Below are positions 9,130 through 16,553 of a stretch of 64,000 nucleotides of DNA, piece by piece (the stretch's first letter is position 1; each line of letters begins with the position of its first letter). The notes under the pieces were generated by a model. That model searched no databases, was not told the DNA's origin, and was given only the letters and a program-made list of their open reading frames with translations. A program made the position numbers and the translations under genes. The DNA is from Chryseobacterium sp. Lineage in GTDB: Bacteria; Bacteroidota; Bacteroidia; Flavobacteriales; Weeksellaceae. The DNA lies in contig JAITUA010000020.1 in NCBI GenBank assembly GCA_031286615.1, positions 186,001 through 250,000 on the forward strand, in the 5' to 3' direction.

Positions 9130-11100
9130 ATGAGAAAAATTCTATTTTGCTTGATAGCAGGCTTTGCTGCATCAAATTTTTATTCACAAGTGAATGTATC
9201 TGCTACGGCAGGTACAGCTACAGGAACCTATACTACGTTAAAGGGAGCATTTGACGCTATTAATGCGGGAACACATCAGGGAGCGATTGCAATCAGTATC
9301 ACAGCTAGTACAACCGAAACAGCAACAGCCAGTCTGAATGCCAGCGGCGGTGCAACGAGTTATACTTCCGTTGCGATAAAACCGGCAGTGGGAGTTACGG
9401 CTACTATTTCAGGAGATGTCGCCAGTGCGCCTTTAGTGAGAATACAGGGCAGTAATATTACTTTAGATGGAAGTAATGCTGCTTCAGGAACTACAAGAGA
9501 TCTTACCCTTACCAATACTTCTGTTACAGCACCACAGGTACTTACGTTTATTGCGGCTTCTGCAGCAGCAGCCAATACTAATATTATGGTTAAAAACCTT
9601 AATATTATCAATGGAATGAATAATTCCTCAGCTTTGGTAATGTATGACGGTGCTACAACTCCTACCGGAGGTTTCTTTAATAATGTTACCATTCAGAATA
9701 ATTCTGTAAAGAAAGCATATATGGGAATTTATTTATTTGCAGCTACTGCAGCCGGTAATGGGAATAATACATTAGTGACAGGTAATGATATAAGTGCTTC
9801 CGGAGCAGATGCCAATCGTCTTGGCGGAGTGTATGTTCAGGGAGCGGACGGAGTGACGGTAAGTAACAATACATTAGGTAATTTTGAAACGACCAATGCT
9901 GAAATTAAAAGAGGAATCTGGTTTGCAACAGCAACAGTTAATTCTTCAATTATTTCAAATACCATTACCAATCTTGGGTATACCGGAACGGGTGCCGGAG
10001 GAGCTTCCGGAATAACTGTAACTTCTGGTAATACGGGAGCTTCCGCAGCAGCCAATATTATTATAAGAGGAAATACAATCTCCAATTTTAATTCCAGTGG
10101 AACAGGAACTTTGTTTGCCGGAATTTATGCCGGTGGTACATTAACCAATGGAATGACCATCACTAATAATAAAATCACTGGAATCAAAAATACCAATACA
10201 TCCGGATATGGAGCGCAGGGTATATACTTAGCATCAACAAGTCTTACCTCCAATACTTTAGTTGCCAATAATGTCGTAAGCGGAGTAGCGGGTTATGGAT
10301 ATGCAACAACGGGCGGGGTAAATGACAACGGAAACGGAATGGTTATTGCCGCAGGAGGAGGATATAAAGTATATTATAATACTGTTGTGATGAATGTGAG
10401 CCAGACTGTTGCAGGAAGGCCATCTGCTTTAAATATTACAAGCGGAGTAACTGGTGCGGGAGGTATTGATGTAAGAAATAACCTTTTTGTAAATACCCAG
10501 ACTCAGGCAGGAGATAAATATGCTATTTATGCCGGAGCAGCCAGTACGGTTTTCTCTACCATTAATTATAATAATTTTTATTCTTCCGGAACTAATCTTG
10601 GATACATCGGGGGAGCTGCAAAAGCTACCCTTGCTGATATCCAGTCAGGATTTGGAGGTAATGTAAATTCTTTGAATGTTCTGCCGGTATTCGTATCAGC
10701 AACAGACTTCCATGTGTCTGGTACCGGAAATGCAGCTCTTGATAATAAAGGAACTCCGGTTGTGGAAGTAACCTTGGATGCTGATGGTAATACAAGAAAC
10801 GCTTTAACACCGGATCTTGGAAGTTTTGAATTTACAGCAACAGTATTGGCAGTAAATGAAGCAGCGAAAAAGAATACAGTCAATTTCTATCCAAACCCGG
10901 TTGTAGATTACCTTTATATCAATAATGACAGCAGAATTAAAGATGTTGAAGTATACAATGTTTCAGGACAAAGAATCCTTAGCGAAACAATCAATGCAGA
11001 AAAAGGATCTGTAGATATGAGACGTGCTCCAGCAGGAATTTATATCTTAAAAGTGAATACCGAAAGAGGCTCACAATCACTTAAAATTATTAAAAAATAA
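9130..11100 (+). CDS. T9SS-secreted right-handed beta-helix protein
   Basis: A 656-residue secreted protein. Residues 1-20 are a signal peptide (ends FYSQ). Residues about 60-540 are repetitive, rich in Gly/Asn/Thr/Ser, with recurring short strands such as NNVTIQNNSV, VTGNDIS, VSNNTLGNF and IIRGNTISNF, characteristic of a parallel beta-helix as in pectate-lyase-like adhesins and polysaccharide lyases. Residues about 580-656 are a type A T9SS sorting domain (NFYPNPVVDYLYI, DVEVYNVSGQR, PAGIYILKV). It should cross the outer membrane through the gliding/Por secretion system and be attached or released. Enzymatic activity cannot be assigned; an adhesin is as likely as a glycanase. Confidence 0.85.
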   Translation: MRKILFCLIAGFAASNFYSQVNVSATAGTATGTYTTLKGAFDAINAGTHQGAIAISITASTTETATASLNASGGATSYTSVAIKPAVGVTATISGDVASAPLVRIQGSNITLDGSNAASGTTRDLTLTNTSVTAPQVLTFIAASAAAANTNIMVKNLNIINGMNNSSALVMYDGATTPTGGFFNNVTIQNNSVKKAYMGIYLFAATAAGNGNNTLVTGNDISASGADANRLGGVYVQGADGVTVSNNTLGNFETTNAEIKRGIWFATATVNSSIISNTITNLGYTGTGAGGASGITVTSGNTGASAAANIIIRGNTISNFNSSGTGTLFAGIYAGGTLTNGMTITNNKITGIKNTNTSGYGAQGIYLASTSLTSNTLVANNVVSGVAGYGYATTGGVNDNGNGMVIAAGGGYKVYYNTVVMNVSQTVAGRPSALNITSGVTGAGGIDVRNNLFVNTQTQAGDKYAIYAGAASTVFSTINYNNFYSSGTNLGYIGGAAKATLADIQSGFGGNVNSLNVLPVFVSATDFHVSGTGNAALDNKGTPVVEVTLDADGNTRNALTPDLGSFEFTATVLAVNEAAKKNTVNFYPNPVVDYLYINNDSRIKDVEVYNVSGQRILSETINAEKGSVDMRRAPAGIYILKVNTERGSQSLKIIKK

Positions 11101-11121
11101 AAATTAACTAATAGCCAATAC

Positions 11122-11153
11122 AAATCCCCAATATCACTATTGGGGATTTTTTA
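11122..11153. terminator. intrinsic terminator after the beta-helix gene
   Basis: AATCCCCAAT and ATTGGGGATT form a strong stem with a short loop followed by a T-run. The A-run on the other side may also serve the converging gene at 11176. Confidence 0.85.
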
Positions 11154-11175
11154 TTGTAAAAAGGAAATATTAAAT

Positions 11176-14100
11176 TTAGAAACTTGCCTTCACCTGCATA
11201 CTTCCGATATGAATGGTCCGGTCACCGGAGTTTCTTCCTTCATAATTAAGATTCAGCTGGATAAATGAGTTGATCGCCTGCTGAATAAATACGCTCCATA
11301 CCTGGTTTTTTCCTGGCTTCAAACCATCCAGCATCTGGTTTCCTACAATACTGAAATTGTTTCCGGTAAAATTGTTGCTGATGAATGAGAAGTTTCCACG
11401 GATAGATGTTTTTCTTCGCTCCCATTGGATGGTTCCTGTAACATCAAAAGCTTTTAGAAGTTCTTCACCATCCAGTCTTTGTTTCTGACGGAAAGCAGAG
11501 GATAATTCAGCCTGTATAGCGTCTGTGAATTTATAAGTGGCCTTAGGCTTTGTTTCAAAATTATTAAGACGGTAATCCCTCGTTTTAAATAATTGCGAAG
11601 AGTTTTGGATATCATGAACAGAATTTTCCCAATCGACTCTGAATTCTTTATTGAACCAGTATCCGATATTCAGGAAATGAGAGGTTTGCTCACGCTCTTC
11701 ATTACTGAAATTGGCATTGATGAGGTTATCGTTTGTGATGAATCTGTAGTTACCGTTCCAGCCTGATTTATCGGTAGGATTGAATTGTACAGAAGCCAGT
11801 ATATTTTGATTTTTAAGGATCTGATCGCTGTTTTTTTCAAAAGGATTCAGCACAAGAACTTTATCTTTTTTATAGAATGAGTTTTGGGAATTCAATGAAA
11901 TGTTGAAATTCCAACGTTTTAAAAATCCGTTTTCTGAGTTGAAAACAATCGCTGGATTGACAAATAATGCCAGCTGCAATTTATTTTTATTGGAAGGAAT
12001 ATACCTTACAGAATTGGTATACACACGAATGTATTGGGCAAGATCGGAATATTCGGCAATTTCAAATTCGTCAAGCTGCTGGATACCGTCTCCGTTATAA
12101 TCTGTCCATTTATACACCCCTTGTCCATCCGTTACTTTTATGTACTGGAATTCTCGTTGTGCTTCCTGTCCGTTTCCAAGTTCGTAGAAAGCCTGAAGAC
12201 GCATCCCGTTTCTGAAAAGCTGTTGATTATATAGAATATTTCCAACTACAAAGTCGTTATTTCGGGTAACATCACCTTCCGCACCTGAATAGAAAAATTT
12301 TCGGTAGTGAATTAAAGCATTTAACGTAGTTCTTTCCGTTTTGATGATCTGACTTTCCGCCATGAACCCTAAAATATTGTTCATATTCTGAAGTCTGTTA
12401 TCACGTACAGAATCGTTATCTCTCATGTATACTTTTGCCAGTAGCTTGGTTCTTGTACTGTCACCGATCTTTTTTTGCAAAAAGATTTCTTTCCAGCTGA
12501 AACTTGTGACATCCATAAGCTGGGTGTCATTGTACTTTTTCTCATTGTGTTCCATGCTTCCACCAATGGCCCAGCTACCTTTTTTACCGGTAAATTCAGT
12601 TGAAATTCCTCCACGGATAAATTTAGTATCCTGAAGAGTAGCATTGGTACTCAAATAAGATAAATTTCCTTTGGTAAAGAGTTTTCCGGTGATCCAGCCA
12701 AAATCCAGGTCGTTTTTAAGACCTTTGTAAGAATCCTGCTCATTCAGATAATTGACACGGTAGTTTAAGGTAGATTTATTATTCCATTTGTTCAGGAAGC
12801 TGAAAATAAATCTGTTTTGCGTCTTCTTGTTAAATTCCTGCGTAAGGTTGAAATCTCTGGAGAATTCCACATCATTGATACGGTCAAGAATATGAAACTG
12901 TCTGTCTATATACTGATATTCAAAACTTGGAGTTCCTTTCCATGTATTCTTGGTAAAGCTTTTATTTCCAAAAATACGCCACGCATAGCCCATATTCTGG
13001 TCTGAATCTTTTGATGAAAATAAATTGACATCATAATTACTCAGGGAAATATCCGCCCCTATTTTTCCTTCATTCAATAAATATTCAGAATTCAGGGAAT
13101 ATACCTGTGATTTCTGAGGTGAAGGAAGCTTTCTTACCGCTCTGTAATCTCCGGCATTAGGACCAACATATTCAAAGACACGTCCGTTGTTGGTGGTCTG
13201 TGCTATTTTATAATCTCCCAGATTAGCCCCGAAATAAGTAAAAGAAACCTGATAAAGTGTTAAGTTAGGATCTGTGGAAAACTCATAGAAATTCCCGGCA
13301 GAGTTTAATTTGTATAAAATTTTATTCACATCATATTCGGTAACAACTCCTGATGGTGCATACATCAGATTAGGGTCATTACCTGCTTCAGCAAGGATTT
13401 GTTCATCTTCCTTAGATAGATTTAAAGAAAGAGGTGCATTTTTATTATCATTTTCCATGAACCAGTTTAGGCCCACTTTGAATTTTTCTCTCTGATGCTC
13501 AAGTTTTCCGGTAAATAAATATCTTGAATAATTTCTGTTGGCGTAGTTATAAGAAATCGTAATGAAATTCTGCTGGAAAATAGGACGGAAACTGGTAAAA
13601 GTTACCTCACCTGTATTGTAATTGATGATATAATCCTGGTTTTCTCCTCGTTTCATCAGGATACCGTCAATGAAAACCTGCTCAGAACCTGAAATCAATG
13701 TGATAAACTGTTCACCGTTTTTACCTGTCAGACGGTAAGGTCCCTGGTTACCTTCAACCCCCTGAAAACGGATTCTGTGGAACTCACTTCGTGCAACACC
13801 GGCAGAAATATCAATCAGTGTTTTGTTTTCCTTTCCAATTTCTGTCTGGAACTGAAGTCCCATACTTCTTCGCTGGTATTTCGCAAAATAATTTTTAGCT
13901 TCTACAAGATCAAGGTGTCCGGCTCTGAGAATAGACTTTTCCTTGATGTTAAGCTGCATATAAATTTTGTCAAATTCCTCCAAAGTCTGTGTGTAACCAT
14001 CAGCCTGAATAGGAAGATTATGATCTGAAATACTGGCTAAAATCGTCACATCTTTTGAAAGTCGTCCCGAAATCTGAAGATCCATAGAACTTTGTACAGA

Positions 14101-14403
14101 TTGTCCCTGATTGTTACCAAAAGTAATCCCACGGATAATGGAACCCTTTGAATTAAGCTCACCTAAGAATCTTTTTTTGTCATTTTTTGCCAGTACAGCT
14201 TCATCAATAATGATCTTATTGTGTGTTCTTATGAAGTCCAGAGTATCTTTTGCAAAGATGTCCTGCTCCAGTCGTGCGGCAAGAATACTATCCCTCTTAA
14301 TGCTGTCTTCAGGCACGTTGGGGTTTTTCCATGAAAATACCTGAGCATTTCCTGAAAATATGCCTAAGAAGAATAAAACGAATAGGATTATGAAATTCCG
14401 CAA
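11176..14403 (-). CDS. very large outer-membrane beta-barrel-like protein, function unknown
   Basis: A 1075-residue exported protein. The signal peptide ends about residue 20 (SGNAQ). An early conserved block, SIIRGITFGNNQGQSVQSS then ISDHNLPIQADGYTQTLEEFDK (about 87-145), resembles a segment of large Bacteroidetes gliding/T9SS barrel proteins (SprA-like) by my recollection. The rest is alternating beta-strand sequence with many aromatic-ended strands, and the final residues (IHIGSMQVKASF) end in Phe as outer-membrane barrels do. No enzyme motif is visible. It lies alone between terminated genes. Probably an outer-membrane channel or secretion-associated barrel; low confidence in role. Confidence 0.7.
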   Translation of the reverse strand: MRNFIILFVLFFLGIFSGNAQVFSWKNPNVPEDSIKRDSILAARLEQDIFAKDTLDFIRTHNKIIIDEAVLAKNDKKRFLGELNSKGSIIRGITFGNNQGQSVQSSMDLQISGRLSKDVTILASISDHNLPIQADGYTQTLEEFDKIYMQLNIKEKSILRAGHLDLVEAKNYFAKYQRRSMGLQFQTEIGKENKTLIDISAGVARSEFHRIRFQGVEGNQGPYRLTGKNGEQFITLISGSEQVFIDGILMKRGENQDYIINYNTGEVTFTSFRPIFQQNFITISYNYANRNYSRYLFTGKLEHQREKFKVGLNWFMENDNKNAPLSLNLSKEDEQILAEAGNDPNLMYAPSGVVTEYDVNKILYKLNSAGNFYEFSTDPNLTLYQVSFTYFGANLGDYKIAQTTNNGRVFEYVGPNAGDYRAVRKLPSPQKSQVYSLNSEYLLNEGKIGADISLSNYDVNLFSSKDSDQNMGYAWRIFGNKSFTKNTWKGTPSFEYQYIDRQFHILDRINDVEFSRDFNLTQEFNKKTQNRFIFSFLNKWNNKSTLNYRVNYLNEQDSYKGLKNDLDFGWITGKLFTKGNLSYLSTNATLQDTKFIRGGISTEFTGKKGSWAIGGSMEHNEKKYNDTQLMDVTSFSWKEIFLQKKIGDSTRTKLLAKVYMRDNDSVRDNRLQNMNNILGFMAESQIIKTERTTLNALIHYRKFFYSGAEGDVTRNNDFVVGNILYNQQLFRNGMRLQAFYELGNGQEAQREFQYIKVTDGQGVYKWTDYNGDGIQQLDEFEIAEYSDLAQYIRVYTNSVRYIPSNKNKLQLALFVNPAIVFNSENGFLKRWNFNISLNSQNSFYKKDKVLVLNPFEKNSDQILKNQNILASVQFNPTDKSGWNGNYRFITNDNLINANFSNEEREQTSHFLNIGYWFNKEFRVDWENSVHDIQNSSQLFKTRDYRLNNFETKPKATYKFTDAIQAELSSAFRQKQRLDGEELLKAFDVTGTIQWERRKTSIRGNFSFISNNFTGNNFSIVGNQMLDGLKPGKNQVWSVFIQQAINSFIQLNLNYEGRNSGDRTIHIGSMQVKASF

Positions 14404-14486
14404 CTTTTAAAAATAATTCGTAAAAATAATTAAAAAATGTTAACATTAAGGGGTCAACTATAATTAACAAAAACTTAACCTGTTTA

Positions 14487-14519
14487 TTGTCCCCCAAAAA
14501 GAAATAGAATGTAGTTTTG
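14487..14519 (+). promoter_or_regulatory. promoter of T9SS-sorted protein gene
   Basis: A TTG at 14487-14489 is followed after 22 bases by TAGTTTTG (14512-14519), a match to TAnnTTTG. The ATG lies 40 bases downstream at 14560. Confidence 0.5.
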
Positions 14520-14559
14520 TTATCGAAAAGAAATTATTAACAACAAAAAAATTTAAATC

Positions 14560-15429
14560 ATGAAAAAACTTTATTCTCTTTTTGCAACAGTGATGATGGG
14601 TGCAGTTGCCTTTGCACAAACAACTTACCTTTGGGATGGTAGTTCTGTAAATCCTATTTCAGGTACAAATGCGAATATTTCAAGTGTAGCATTTGCAGCA
14701 ACTCAGGGAAATAATAATGGTACTACTAACTTAATTACTACTACATCAGTATCTAGCGGATATACAGGAGCAAGCGGGTCCAGTAATTTTGGTGCTGCTG
14801 CTTTTAAAGATGCTCTTTCTACTGCTACAAGTACTTATTTTAGTGTAACTGTTACTCCGGTTGCGGGTAATAAGGTAACTTTAAATTCTTTAAATTTAGG
14901 ATCCAGAGGAACATCTACAGGACCTGGAAAAATTACAGTATATTCCAGCATTGATAATTATACTACTGCAATAGGAACTATAAATGTAAATAACAATAGT
15001 ACATGGACGTTGAATAGCATCACTTTTGCAGGTGCAAATTTAGTGGGTGCAGAATCAGCTCCGGTTACCTTAAGAATTTATGGAAGTGATAGCCCTGGTA
15101 CAGGAACTCCTTCTCTTGGTACTGCTAACTGGAGAATAGATGATATTTCTTTAATGGTCACTTCGTCTACTGCTTCTCTGGCTGTTGTTGATGCTAAAAA
15201 CACAAAATCAGGGAACTTCTTAAAGAATTCTTTTGTTAAAAACAATGAGATTGTTTTCGGATCTGATGTAAAAGACGTGAAAGTTTTCAACATGTCCGGA
15301 CAGCTTGTAAAAGAAGTTTCTGTGAAGCAAAACGGAACTGTCAATATTGCTGAACTGTCAAAAGGAAACTATATCGTAACAGGGACAGTAAACAACCAAC
15401 CGGTTTCTCAAAAAGTTCTGAAAGATTAA
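14560..15429 (+). CDS. secreted protein with T9SS type A sorting domain
   Basis: A 289-residue protein with signal peptide (residues 1-19, ends AFAQ). Residues about 20-205 are Ser/Thr/Asn/Gly-rich beta sequence of unknown function. Residues about 215-289 are a type A sorting domain of the variant KDVKVFNMSGQLVKE ... LSKGNYIVTG ... SQKVLKD. The C-terminal 75 residues are clearly homologous to the next gene's, although the N-terminal bodies differ, so the pair share a sorting tag rather than a function. Confidence 0.8.
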   Translation: MKKLYSLFATVMMGAVAFAQTTYLWDGSSVNPISGTNANISSVAFAATQGNNNGTTNLITTTSVSSGYTGASGSSNFGAAAFKDALSTATSTYFSVTVTPVAGNKVTLNSLNLGSRGTSTGPGKITVYSSIDNYTTAIGTINVNNNSTWTLNSITFAGANLVGAESAPVTLRIYGSDSPGTGTPSLGTANWRIDDISLMVTSSTASLAVVDAKNTKSGNFLKNSFVKNNEIVFGSDVKDVKVFNMSGQLVKEVSVKQNGTVNIAELSKGNYIVTGTVNNQPVSQKVLKD

Positions 15430-15450
15430 TCTCCTGAGATAAAAATACAA

Positions 15451-15481
15451 GCAGCCGTTTCATTGAAGCGGCTGTTTTTTT
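15451..15481 (+). terminator. intrinsic terminator
   Basis: The stem CAGCCG / CGGCTG with an 11-base loop is followed by a run of seven or more T, 22 bases after the preceding stop. Confidence 0.85.
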
Positions 15482-15588
15482 ATACAACCATTTACTGATT
15501 TTTAGATTTTTGTATGCTGTTTATTTCTTAATTTGGTGGTATTGTTTTTGATGTTTTTATTACAAATCCATTTCTAAAAATTTTTACG

Positions 15589-16398
15589 ATGAAAAAAATC
15601 TTTACTCTTGTCGGGCTTGTATCATTAACTGCCTTTTCAAACGCTCAGATTGTAATTAATGAGATTTATGGCGGCAATGCAGATTCAGGTGCCGTATTGA
15701 AAAATAATTATATTGTGCTCAAAAACATCGGAACGAATTTGGTTTCTTTGACTGGTGCCAGTATACAATATGCTCCCGCGATAGGAGCTTTTACCGAATA
15801 TCATACACTGCCGGACTTTACTTTGGGTCCTGATGAAACTTATTTGATTCAGGAATCAGCCATAGATGGAGGTGTTGAGAATTTGCCGACCCCTGATTTT
15901 ATTGCAACGACTATTGTCAGTTTTGATGGAACACCCAACAAGTCTTCCGGATTGAGAATTTCCAGTGTATCAGGAAAAGTTGCTTTAGCTGGAAATATAG
16001 TTCAGGTTACCGGGCCATCTGCATCTAATGTTCTGGATTTTGTAGGATATGGATCAAATGCAGATCAGTTTAAAGGAGATGGGCCAGCTCCTTCTCCCAC
16101 TACTACCACAGCTATTAAAAGAACACTGGTGAGTAATAATGATAATATGGCGGATTTTTCTCTGGAAGGCAGTGTGAAATCCGGTTTTGTACAGAATCCT
16201 TTTATAAAGGACAGTAAAATTGTCTTCGGAACTGAAGTGAAAGATGTGAAAATCTACGATACCTATAGACAGGTTGTGAAAAAATCACCTACAAAATTAG
16301 CATCATCTCTTGATATTGCCGAGCTTCCCAAAGGAACTTATATTGTGACCGGAACCATTAACAATATCCCGATATCACAGAAAATTATAAAAGATTAG
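15589..16398 (+). CDS. secreted lamin-tail-domain protein with T9SS sorting domain
   Basis: A 269-residue protein with signal peptide (ends SNAQ). Residues about 20-185 match a lamin-tail domain: IVINEIYGGN start, NNYIVLKNIGTNLVSLTGASIQ, GPDETYLIQ and VLDFVGYGSN. In secreted bacterial proteins this Ig-like fold is an accessory module of nucleases and adhesins. Residues about 195-269 are a T9SS type A tail, paralogous to the preceding protein (KDVKIYD ... LPKGTYIVTG ... SQKIIKD), but the usual MSGQ-like turn is replaced by DTYRQ. Confidence 0.8.
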   Translation: MKKIFTLVGLVSLTAFSNAQIVINEIYGGNADSGAVLKNNYIVLKNIGTNLVSLTGASIQYAPAIGAFTEYHTLPDFTLGPDETYLIQESAIDGGVENLPTPDFIATTIVSFDGTPNKSSGLRISSVSGKVALAGNIVQVTGPSASNVLDFVGYGSNADQFKGDGPAPSPTTTTAIKRTLVSNNDNMADFSLEGSVKSGFVQNPFIKDSKIVFGTEVKDVKIYDTYRQVVKKSPTKLASSLDIAELPKGTYIVTGTINNIPISQKIIKD

Positions 16399-16428
16399 TT
16401 TTAATAAAAAACAGCTTCTTTGTTAAAT

Positions 16429-16510
16429 GTCATTCTGAACGGAATGTAGCGAAGAATCTCATAAGCCATAAGCTTGGCTATTCATAAGATTCTTCCTTCG
16501 TCAGAATGAC
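16429..16510. repeat. imperfect palindromic intergenic repeat (REP/MITE-like)
   Basis: The two ends are complementary: GTCATTCTGA...GAAGAATCTCAT on the left and ATAAGATTCTTCCTTCGTCAGAATGAC on the right, enclosing about 18 bases. Similar GTCATTCTGA...GAAGAATCT palindromes are, as I recall, dispersed in many Bacteroidetes genomes. It sits between convergent genes and could fold into a long hairpin. Confidence 0.65.
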
Positions 16511-16553
16511 AAAGCCAAATTATTTGACTTTGAGACTATCTTTTTCCGGTATA

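Noticed and set aside
9360-10883. Long minus-strand open frames opposite the beta-helix gene
   Set aside because: They are Val/Ala/Pro-rich mirror images of the Thr/Gly/Asn-rich coding strand, with no start context; the plus-strand protein has a signal peptide and sorting domain.
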